Assembly (NCBI GenBank): GCA_900550825.1
Contig: URTZ01000031.1
Span: 1 to 15,471 of the forward strand
DNA length: 15,471 nt
Reading direction: 5' to 3'
Source: an uncultured Collinsella sp.
GTDB taxonomy: Bacteria > Actinomycetota > Coriobacteriia > Coriobacteriales > Coriobacteriaceae
Position 1 is the first letter of the stretch; every line of letters starts with the position of its first letter. Below are positions 1 to 6,431 of the stretch, piece by piece. The position numbers and the translations under genes were made by a program. Under the pieces are notes generated by a model. The model saw only the letters and a program-made list of their open reading frames with translations. It made no database searches and was not told the origin of the DNA.

Positions 1-163
1 CGAAGGCGAAGGCATCATAGCCGGCGGCCTTGTCGGCAGAGAAGTCGGCGCAGGGGATGACTTCGGCCTCGGCGCCCGCGGACGTGGTGCCCTCGGCAAC
101 GAGGTTTGCCATGGCCTCGGTGTTGCCCGTGCCGCTCCAATAGACGACGGCGATCTTGCTCAT
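1..163 (-). CDS. Flavodoxin, N-terminal part (runs off the window)
   Basis: The minus strand from an ATG at 163 reads MSKIAVVYWSGTGNTEAMAN and continues to the window edge, giving 54 residues. The first strand followed by SGTGNTEAMA (residues 10-19) is the FMN-phosphate loop of short-chain flavodoxins, which are small soluble electron carriers that replace or supplement ferredoxin in anaerobes. AAAGGA lies 6 nt before the start. The gene is 46 nt downstream of the DUF3793 gene on the same strand and is probably co-transcribed with it; DUF3793 and flavodoxin genes are often neighbours in anaerobic Gram-positives. The redox partner cannot be deduced, and the C-terminal half, including the isoalloxazine-binding loops, is not in the window. 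Confidence 0.9.
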   Translation of the reverse strand, partial: MSKIAVVYWSGTGNTEAMANLVAEGTTSAGAEAEVIPCADFSADKAAGYDAFAF

Positions 164-209
164 GTTGAGTCCTTTCGGTTGTGCGGCGTGCGGCCGCGGT
201 TTGTACGTT

Positions 210-914
210 CTATCGGGTCGCCTGGGCAAGGTGCGCCAAGCTGCAGCCCTGCTGATAGATAAAGGTGAGGTGTTGGGTGCAGGCGCGGTACGCATCAAAC
301 GTCGCAAGTGCCTGCTCGACATTCGTATAGACCTTCCAGGCTCCAAAGATCTTGTAGTTCTCGCCACGCTGGGCGATGAACTCGTATACGTCGTCGCAGG
401 GGTACCCCAGGAAGTAGCCAATCTCGTGTGGAAATTCGCAGGCGCAGTCGTTGTTGCAGCAGACTTGCTGATCCAGTGCGCATCGAGTCTGGCCGCAGGC
501 GCATTCCGCGGCGTTATTGCTTGCGAGCGTGATGCGCGATGCCAGGTGCACAAGACATGCCGAGAGGTTGCCGGTGTCGTAGCCCTCCTTGGCGAGTGCC
601 GTTTTGGCGCGCGGGTCAGCAAGGTAAGTGGCGAGGCTATTGGGCCGATATGCGTATACGAGCGCCCCGCAGGGGCGCCAGACCAAAACGCTCAGATGGA
701 TACCGAACGGATTAAGCTCGTGATTGCACCGGGCGATAACGTTGAGCAGGCGTGCTCGGCGATCCTCGATCGCCGCAGTTACGCTTGAGCCGTCTTGATC
801 GGCATAAACTCCTGGATAGGTAAAGAGCGATGCCGGTTTGATGCCCGCGAGCGTGGGGGAGCAGTTGCGCACGACTGCCGCCTGAAACGTTGGGATGTCT
901 ATGGTTCGAGTCAC
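210..914 (-). CDS. DUF3793 family protein with a cysteine-rich insertion
   Basis: The 234-residue protein shows the DUF3793 landmarks: an N-terminal CSPTLAGIKPASLF block (residues 18-31) and a C-terminal block with FPHEIGYFLGYPCDDV (161-176) and NYKIFGAWKVYTNVEQA (186-202). The start is a GTG with AAGGAG 4 nt upstream. The family has no established biochemical role; its usual neighbours suggest redox or metal metabolism, which is inference. A cysteine-rich stretch at residues 138-159 (C138, C140, C145, C152, C153, C157, C159), just before the conserved FPHEIG motif, could bind metal. No signal peptide or membrane segment is seen, so it is probably cytoplasmic. It is the first gene of an operon with the flavodoxin. 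Confidence 0.85.
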   Translation of the reverse strand: MTRTIDIPTFQAAVVRNCSPTLAGIKPASLFTYPGVYADQDGSSVTAAIEDRRARLLNVIARCNHELNPFGIHLSVLVWRPCGALVYAYRPNSLATYLADPRAKTALAKEGYDTGNLSACLVHLASRITLASNNAAECACGQTRCALDQQVCCNNDCACEFPHEIGYFLGYPCDDVYEFIAQRGENYKIFGAWKVYTNVEQALATFDAYRACTQHLTFIYQQGCSLAHLAQATR

Positions 915-952
915 GACGCTCCTTACGGATCTAAACTGTTAGCCTAGGAAAA

Positions 953-980
953 CTTATACACGAAAGTAAGCCTTGGTCAA
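953..980 (-). promoter_or_regulatory. Sigma-70-type promoter for DUF3793-flavodoxin
   Basis: On the minus strand, TTGACC (980-975) and TATAAG (958-953) are separated by 16 nt, 39 nt before the GTG start at 914. The -35 hexamer is the mirror image of a TTGACC at 1007-1012 that may serve the divergent HMA gene. Confidence 0.6.
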
Positions 981-1006
981 CTAAAAAGTTTGAATAGGGA
1001 AACTAA

Positions 1007-1038
1007 TTGACCGAACGGACATGATTTTGGGTTAAGAT
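1007..1038 (+). promoter_or_regulatory. Possible promoter of the HMA-domain gene
   Basis: TTGACC (1007-1012) and TAAGAT (1033-1038) are separated by 20 nt, longer than the usual 17. The spacing resembles promoters that need an activator, but no dyad is visible in the spacer. The site is supported mainly by its position just ahead of the metal-type palindrome at 1041-1061. Confidence 0.35.
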
Positions 1039-1040
1039 GG

Positions 1041-1061
1041 AGACACCCCATGGGGGTATCT
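1041..1061. promoter_or_regulatory. CsoR-like (copper repressor) operator candidate
   Basis: A 21-nt imperfect palindrome has arms AGACACCCC and GGGGTATCT around a central ATG; the arms pair at 8 of 9 positions. C-runs facing G-runs flanked by TA are the recognisable shape of CsoR-family operators, as at copZA-type promoters. It sits just after the possible -10 and 29 nt before the start codon of the HMA gene, where repressor binding would block transcription. No CsoR gene is in the window. Confidence 0.5.
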
Positions 1062-1090
1062 CTGAAATGGATCGTAAGGAAGGGGAGCGT

Positions 1091-1474
1091 ATGAGCGACT
1101 TGCTCAACCCAGCAAATATCATCGTGCTGGGCGTGATTGCTATTGGTATGTTCTTTGGGCTGCGCCGTATTGCGGCGTCGACGCATGGGAAGAGTTGCTG
1201 CAGTGATGGCGCAAGCGGAAAGAAAGCCAAGAGGGTTGTGGTGGCAGACACCGACGAGTCCCACTACCCCTATCGTGAGGAGTTTCTTATCGGCGGCATG
1301 AGCTGCGACGGCTGCGCTCGGAATGTGACGAATGCCCTCAATGCGCTGGACGGCGTGTGGGCAACGGTAACGTACGCGGACCACACAGCGCGCGTACGCT
1401 CGAAGCTCCCGGTTGATCGCGACACACTCGAGACGGCGGTGAGGGGCGCGGGCTATTACGTTATGAAGATGTAG
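1091..1474 (+). CDS. Membrane-anchored heavy-metal-associated (HMA) domain protein
   Basis: Starting at the ATG at 1091 (AAGGAAGGGGAG just upstream), the protein has 127 residues. An N-terminal membrane segment (about NIIVLGVIAIGMFFG) is followed by a basic stretch and a KSCCSDGA cysteine pair, then a linker and a C-terminal ferredoxin-like HMA domain. That domain carries the metal-binding GGMSCDGCA motif (GMxCxxC) and ends in LETAVRGAGYYV. HMA domains bind and pass on Cu(I) or similar soft metals. The membrane anchor plus cysteine pair resembles small FeoB-associated cysteine-rich membrane proteins, here joined to an HMA domain. A start at 1037 is possible by frame alone, but it would place the CsoR-like operator inside the coding sequence. 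No transporter or ATPase adjoins, so the partner is unknown. Confidence 0.8.
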   Translation: MSDLLNPANIIVLGVIAIGMFFGLRRIAASTHGKSCCSDGASGKKAKRVVVADTDESHYPYREEFLIGGMSCDGCARNVTNALNALDGVWATVTYADHTARVRSKLPVDRDTLETAVRGAGYYVMKM

Positions 1475-1747
1475 GCGTTGCCCTCTCCGGCGGATACCGG
1501 CCGCCTGCTCATTGTGACTATCGGCATCCAAAAATTTGTGCAAAAAATAACCTTTAGATGCGGCAAAAGTGGAGTTTGGTGACGGTTCGCGCGGAATTCG
1601 TTACCAATTGAGCATCTATTAACCCGTCCAAAAAATTACAGGTGTATATTTATACGCTGATTATTGCTGTGCTCAGATTGCAATTAACCGTGGACAGAAA
1701 TGAAGAATGCTAAAGCTGGGCTTTAGGACAGGGGAGGTTATAGCCTT

Positions 1748-4299
1748 ATGAGACGAGTGGGAGCACTTGGCTTGGTGCAGCGCTTGCCGCTATCTTGGTA
1801 TCGCCGCTGCCGGCGCATGCCGAAGACGCTTCGGGTGCCGTTACCTACAATGCGGGAAATGGGTATTCCTTTGAAAAGCTCTCGCATCCTACGGTAGGAA
1901 CGTCGCAGCCGGATGGCATCGTCGACTACCAGGGTGGCGGTGCCGTTGCCGTTCCGGGCGCCGATGGTAATACGGCCAACAACGAAGGCGATCGCGGCCA
2001 GAGCTACACTTGGGCGGCTGCGAGCTATGGTGACTGGCTTTATGTGGGCACCTGCTATGCGGCGATGGGCAACACGCTGACGCTCATGAACGGCACGCTG
2101 GGCGATTCCTTTGATGCCGAGACCATGCGCCTGACGCTGGAGGCCATGTTTAACGGCACCTTCTTCTATGGACAGCAGAAGGAGGACGGCACGGCCGACA
2201 AGGACAGCGGCGGCATCTTGGTCAAGATCAATACCAAGACCGGTGAGACCAAGCTGCTGCTCTCTGAATCGCTCAACGGCGTCGCTCCTTTGTTTCGCAA
2301 TGCCGTGAGCTATAAGGGTAAGCTCTATTTCTGCGGCAGCGTCAGGACCAATGGCGGCAAAAGCGGCCTGCCTGCTGTATACGAGATCGATCCTAAGACG
2401 GATGAGTACAAAGTTGTCTATCAGGGCCTTTCGAGCATGCAGGATTACGGTGCTGCCTACAAGCAGGGCATTTCTACCGGTATCCGCGGCATGTGCGTCC
2501 ATGATGGCCAGCTCGTCATCAGTAATGTGGGTAAAGACGCGAACGGTAATTTTGTGTCGACAATCCTGACGTCGTCTGACCCCTCGAAGGGCCAGGACAG
2601 CTTCACCGAGATTGCCAACTCGGAGACGCTGTTTGGCTATCCGGCGATTCGCTATAAGGACAGCATCTACGGCGGCGCCATTTGGGATATGGTCTCGTAC
2701 AATGGCCATCTCTATGCGACCATCTGCACCGGTACGCCCGAGAACGCTCCCGATGATAATTCCATGCAGTCGTTTGCCATGGTCCGTGGCGACAAGAATG
2801 CCGACGGCAGCTATTCGTGGACTCCCATTGTCGGCGATCAGAAGACGGACGGTGCAAAGTACTGCTTTGGCATCGATCCTGCCCGTACCCGTTCTGGCGC
2901 TGCCAACCTCATCGTCTACAACGACTACCTCTATATCGGTGAATACAACGACGAGGAGATTGCCCTCGAGCGCATCCTGTTCAACAAATCCAACACCGAA
3001 GAGGGCGGCAAGAGCAGCATGGGCGGCGTTGACTGCTCGTTTGTGAATGCCAATCTTGAGCAGTCGGTTAACATCTATCGCATGGACAAGGACGAGAACA
3101 TGGAGCTCGTCGTTGGCGATCGCACCGACATGTTCCCCGAGGGCGGTATTTCCGGCCTGACTTCGGGCTTTGGCCGAAACGAGAACCAGTACATTTGGCG
3201 CATGCAGAAGTTCGACGGCAAGCTGTATATCGGTACCTTTGATACCGCGAGCCTGCTTGAGCCGATCGGCCAGTTCTCCAATGGCGACATTATCGATATG
3301 ACGCCCGAGGAGTGGGACTCTCAGGTTCAGCGCCTTAGGGACCTGCTCGATCACCTGCTCGACAAGAAATCGCCTGACGACCCCATCGTTCCCGTGAACA
3401 CGCTTGCGGACGATGATTCAAACGAGGCCGTCGAGGTCGATGATTCGAACGAAGCTGCCGAGGTTGATGATTCAAACGAGGCCGTCGATGTCGATGACGA
3501 GAAGACCGAGGTTGCTAAGGGCTTTGGCGATCTGAGCGATGCGCTGGAGGATGCCGCGGGCGGTCTTTGCGATCAGGCCGCGACGATGTCCCAGGACTTT
3601 GAGGACGACGCCGCTTATGCCCAGAAGATCGATGGCGAGATCGCGTACTTCAAGTCCTTTGCCGACCAGTATCAGGACATGCTCGATAGCTATGAGAGCC
3701 TTAAGCAGCAGTACGAGGATGCCTATGGCACCGAGCTGCCGAGCGATATTCAGGATGCGCTCGATAAGCTGCTGAGTGAGGAGAACCTCAAGAAGCTGCA
3801 GAGTGTCCTTACGTGCATGTGTTACCTGCGCGATGCCGAGCGCGGCTTTGATATGTATGTGACCGAGGACGGCGTGAACTTTACGACGCTGACGACTAAT
3901 GGCTTTAACGATCCGTATAACCATGGTCTGCGCACCTTTGCGGTGACCAACCAGGGTCTGTGCCTTGGTACCGCCAACCCGTTCTATGGTTGCCAGGTTT
4001 GGATCCAGCGCAAGGAGAATTCGGAGAATCCGATTGATCCCGGTACTCCGGATCCGGCGGAACCCACCGATCCTTCGCAGCCGGGTGGCGGCAATCAGCC
4101 TGGTGGCAGCCAGACGGGCGGCAACGACCAGTCGAGCAGCACCGCGACGACCGTTTCGACGACCACTAAGAAGACTCCGAAGGACGGCTCGCTGCCTCAC
4201 GCTGGCGACTCGACCCTCACGCTGGTCTTGGGATTGCTGGTTGCAGCTGCCGCAGTGCTTGGCATTGCTCTCGTCTTGCGCAAGCGTTCTCGTTGCTAG
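1748..4299 (+). CDS. Large beta-propeller-like surface protein with LPHAG sorting signal; signal peptide frameshifted
   Basis: The body is open from 1744 to 4299. Repeated blades of the form YxGxLYxGTxx (YGDWLYVGTC near 2026, YKGKLYFCGS near 2314, YNDYLYIGEYN near 2917, FDGKLYIGTFD at 3211) suggest a beta-propeller. An acidic triplicate repeat and a helical stretch (about 3520-3830) follow. A conserved-looking block with NGFNDPYNHGLRTF comes next, then a Pro/Gly/Ser/Thr-rich wall-spanning linker. It ends with LPHAGD (4191-4208), a hydrophobic segment and RKRSRC, a sortase signal with A for T in LPXTG. The well-placed start is the ATG at 1748 (AGGGGAGG 10 nt upstream), which encodes MRRVGAL in another frame. 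CTTGG occurs twice at 1766-1775; with one copy, the frame runs from MRRVGAL to the cleavage region PLPAHA. As written, only a TTG at 1795 starts in frame, without a signal peptide. The gene is a recent frameshift mutant, a phase-variable gene, or a sequencing error. The ligand is unknown. Confidence 0.75.
1766..1775 (+). repeat. Tandem CTTGG x2 inside the signal peptide
   Basis: Two adjacent CTTGG units lie within the region encoding the signal peptide h-region. Loss of one 5-nt unit joins the ATG at 1748 to the long downstream frame. Short tandem repeats whose length is not a multiple of three are typical substrates for slipped-strand frame switching, though two copies is few. Confidence 0.7.
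3411..3491 (+). repeat. Three 27-nt tandem repeats encoding DDSNEA(V/A)(E/D)V
   Basis: Units at 3411-3437, 3438-3464 and 3465-3491 encode nine-residue acidic repeats built around DDSNEA. They lie inside the surface protein between the propeller and the helical region. The units differ at a few positions, so the duplication is not brand new. The acidic stretch probably acts as a flexible spacer or a cation-binding segment. Confidence 0.85.
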
Positions 4300-4721
4300 A
4301 CTCGACCACGCAGCTCGATGCCTTGGATATCGTCGAAGTTGATGGCGATATCCCTGAGTTTGAGCAGCTTGAATGCGGGTAACACTTCGTCGAGAATGCC
4401 CGTGCGGCTACGATAGCCGTACGTATCGTAATAGGTGACGCGCACCAAGTCGCCACGTTTGAGGCCCTCGAGCTTTTTCGAAAGCTCGAGGGCTTTTTCT
4501 TCCGTGAGCTCGCATTTGGGTTCGACGGTGATTTCCTGCTTACGTACGAGCTCGTAGTATCCCGTGAGGGCGGCAAAGGGCATAAACTGCGCGGCACGGC
4601 CGGCGCGGACGGAGCCGTTGGCGGTGAGCTTGGGGTCGGCGGATCGACGTCTTCCCTCGGGGTCCGCTAGACGTTCAAAAGGCGTCGGTGGCCGCATCGG
4701 CTGTTGTTGGGACTTAGGCAC
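4296..4721 (-). CDS. YolD-like protein, partner of the Y-family polymerase
   Basis: The 141-residue protein carries the YolD-like signature RAAQFMPFAALTGYYE (residues 42-57), followed by a small beta-rich domain (GDLVRVTYYDTYGYRSRTG) and an IAINFDDIQGIEL ending. YolD-like proteins are encoded beside Y-family lesion-bypass polymerases and are thought to act as UmuD-like accessory factors in SOS mutagenesis; the biochemical role is not settled. The start is GTG at 4721 with AGGAGG 5 nt upstream. It overlaps the end of the polymerase gene by 8 nt, which suggests translational coupling. Its stop codon overlaps the convergent stop of the surface-protein gene within the tetranucleotide CTAG. Confidence 0.88.
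   Translation of the reverse strand: MPKSQQQPMRPPTPFERLADPEGRRRSADPKLTANGSVRAGRAAQFMPFAALTGYYELVRKQEITVEPKCELTEEKALELSKKLEGLKRGDLVRVTYYDTYGYRSRTGILDEVLPAFKLLKLRDIAINFDDIQGIELRGRV
4464..4501 (+). terminator. Rho-independent terminator of the surface-protein gene, inside yolD
   Basis: A perfect 13-bp stem (GCCCTCGAGCTTT at 4464-4476, complement at 4481-4493) with a TTCG loop is followed on the plus strand by TTTTTCTT. On the minus strand no T run follows, so it should stop only plus-strand transcripts coming from the surface-protein gene, whose stop codon is 165 nt upstream. The same bases encode the KALELSKKLEGL part of YolD on the other strand. Confidence 0.8.
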
Positions 4722-6219
4722 GATGTCCTCCTACCTGATCGTTGCGTTCGCGTGCGGTGGCGCCGGCGGTGAAGCTTAATCCCTTGACGAGCGCGTTCTT
4801 GCCGTACTTGCCCTTCACGGCCAGGACGGCGCGCGCCAGCTCGCGCTCGCGCTCATCGGCCTCGATATCGCTAAACAGGTCGATAGTGGCAAATTCTTCG
4901 GGCATGAGGTTGCCAAATCCCAGGTTGATGCGCTTGATCGGTCGTTTGGGATCGACAGTCTGCGCCCAGAGCTCATCGAAATAGCCCATGATCTTCTTAA
5001 ACGAATTGGTGCGCTCGGGCAGCTTGCGCGAGGCGTTGGAGTGCGCAAAGAGCGCGGCATAGCCACCACGCGGTTTGCCGCCATGCTCTCCCACAAAGAT
5101 GCCATCGATTGCCTGCGCCTCGCGCACCAGGCGGCGCCGTTCGTCATCGCGCTGGACGGGCTTGGGCGCACGGGGCGCGAGTCCGGGGCCGGCGGTTGCG
5201 GTGGGTTCGATACTCGACGTGCTTGAGCGTAGGTGTCCGCATCCGTCCACATATTGCGCTGTGCCGCTGGCGTCGAGGCGGCGTATGTCGGCTCGTTCGC
5301 TTGCATAACCCACAAAGAGCGAGATGCTGTCGCACACCACGTGCTTATCGATCAAGTCCAGCACGGCGTTGTCGACCATCTCGCGCAAGACGGTGTAGGC
5401 CTGTTCATAGGCATAGCCTTTCGATAGCACCTGTCCTGTGGTAGTTGAGGTTGCCTGCGGGCGATAGGCTTGGATATCGGCGATAGTTGTCGGCTCGCGC
5501 CCGAAGGCGTGGTCGATGAGATATTCGGCATTGACGCCGAGTTCGTCGTAGAGCAGGTTCTCGTCGAGTGCGGCGACGCCCATCAGGTCGTATACCCCGT
5601 ACTTTTCGAGTCGTGCTGCCACGCCGGGCCCGATGCCCCAGATGTCGGTGATGGGGCGATGGGGCCAGATCTCCTTGCGAAAGGTCTCGTCGTCGAGTTT
5701 GCCGATGCGGCTGGGTACGTGCTTGGCGGTAATGTCGAGTGCCACCTTGGCCTGGAATAGGTTGGGGCCGATGCCAACCGTTGCCGTGATGCCGGTGCGC
5801 GCCAGGACCTCGTCGCGCAACATGCAGGCGAAGCCTTCAGCGTCGGTGTGATAGAGGTCCAGATAGGGTGTCACGTCGATAAAGCATTCGTCGATGGAGT
5901 AGACGTGCACGTCTTGCGGACTCACGTATTCCAGATAGATACCGTAAATTTGCGCCGACACCTCCATGTAGTGCTGCATGCGCGGTATGGCCTTGATGTA
6001 GTCGATGCCGTCGGGAATTTCGAACAGACGGCAGCGATTGTGTATCCCCAGGTCCTTCATGGCCTGTGTGATGGCGAGACAGATGGTCGTGCGCCCGCGC
6101 GATTCGTCGGCAACGACCAGGCACGTAGTGAGTGGGTCGAGTCCGCGGTCGACGCACTCGACGCTGGCGTAAAACGTCTTAAGGTCGATGCAGACATAGG
6201 TGTGACGCTCGTGCCCCAC
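4714..6219 (-). CDS. Y-family translesion DNA polymerase (UmuC/UvrX-like)
   Basis: Read from the GTG at 6219, the protein has 501 residues. Near the N-terminus is YVCIDLKTFYASVE with the metal-binding Asp (D12). Further on is YSIDECFIDVT with the catalytic Asp-Glu pair (D110, E111), then a helix-hairpin-helix segment (TDIWGIGPGVAARLEKYGV), a little-finger region and a basic tail TARERNDQVGGHRA. These polymerases copy past damaged bases during the SOS response at the cost of mutation. The frame stays open up to a TTG at 6291, but that TTG is part of the promoter -35 and the intervening DNA holds the -10 and the LexA box. The GTG at 6219 has GGGAGG 4 nt upstream and puts the conserved motif about ten residues in, as usual for the family. 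It forms an operon with yolD. Confidence 0.92.
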   Translation of the reverse strand: MGHERHTYVCIDLKTFYASVECVDRGLDPLTTCLVVADESRGRTTICLAITQAMKDLGIHNRCRLFEIPDGIDYIKAIPRMQHYMEVSAQIYGIYLEYVSPQDVHVYSIDECFIDVTPYLDLYHTDAEGFACMLRDEVLARTGITATVGIGPNLFQAKVALDITAKHVPSRIGKLDDETFRKEIWPHRPITDIWGIGPGVAARLEKYGVYDLMGVAALDENLLYDELGVNAEYLIDHAFGREPTTIADIQAYRPQATSTTTGQVLSKGYAYEQAYTVLREMVDNAVLDLIDKHVVCDSISLFVGYASERADIRRLDASGTAQYVDGCGHLRSSTSSIEPTATAGPGLAPRAPKPVQRDDERRRLVREAQAIDGIFVGEHGGKPRGGYAALFAHSNASRKLPERTNSFKKIMGYFDELWAQTVDPKRPIKRINLGFGNLMPEEFATIDLFSDIEADERERELARAVLAVKGKYGKNALVKGLSFTAGATARERNDQVGGHRA

Positions 6220-6233
6220 GCGTCCTCCCATCA

Positions 6234-6245
6234 AACACATGTTCT
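6234..6245. promoter_or_regulatory. Second, degenerate LexA half-palindrome
   Basis: AAACACATGTTC, read on the minus strand as GAACATGTGTTT, agrees with GAAC-N4-GTTC at 7 of 8 defined positions. It lies 2 nt from the stronger SOS box. It could allow cooperative LexA binding, or be coincidental. Confidence 0.4.
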
Positions 6246-6247
6246 TA

Positions 6248-6263
6248 TCGAATACATGTTCGA
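6248..6263. promoter_or_regulatory. LexA (SOS) box
   Basis: TCGAATACATGTTCGA matches the Gram-positive/actinobacterial LexA palindrome TCGAAC-N4-GTTCGA with one mismatch. It starts at the last base of the -10 of the polymerase promoter, so LexA would block initiation until DNA damage. A weaker copy, AAACACATGTTC, lies just downstream at 6234-6245. Confidence 0.8.
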
Positions 6264-6291
6264 TAATAGCCGCTTGCGCGGACATCGTCAA
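6263..6291 (-). promoter_or_regulatory. Promoter of the polymerase-yolD operon
   Basis: On the minus strand, TTGACG (6291-6286) and TATTAT (6268-6263) are separated by exactly 17 nt, a near-consensus sigma-70-type promoter. The predicted transcript start is a few bases beyond 6263, inside the LexA box. That fixes the translation start downstream, at 6219. Confidence 0.8.
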
Positions 6292-6431
6292 AACCTGTCC
6301 CTTTTTGGTCGGTTGCCGTTTGGGGGCCGATTGGCAACGCTCGCTGATTATAGTCTTGACCTGCGCTAGAATAGTGGCATCTGAATGTCCGGGCGCATGG
6401 AGGCGTGCGCCCGTATGCTGAGGAGGACTCT

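Noticed and set aside
156..788. 210-codon plus-strand frame over DUF3793
   Set aside because: The minus strand encodes a recognisable family with promoter and ribosome binding site; the plus frame has neither.
1489..1505. GGCGG/CCGCC hairpin after the HMA gene as a terminator
   Set aside because: The stem is only 5 bp and no T run follows.
1738..3354. 538-codon open frame antisense to the surface protein gene
   Set aside because: It is a shadow of the plus-strand gene, whose product has propeller blades, a wall linker and a sorting signal. The antisense product looks like nothing known.
3411..3491. CRISPR-like repeats
   Set aside because: The three 27-nt units are contiguous without spacers and are in frame inside a coding sequence.
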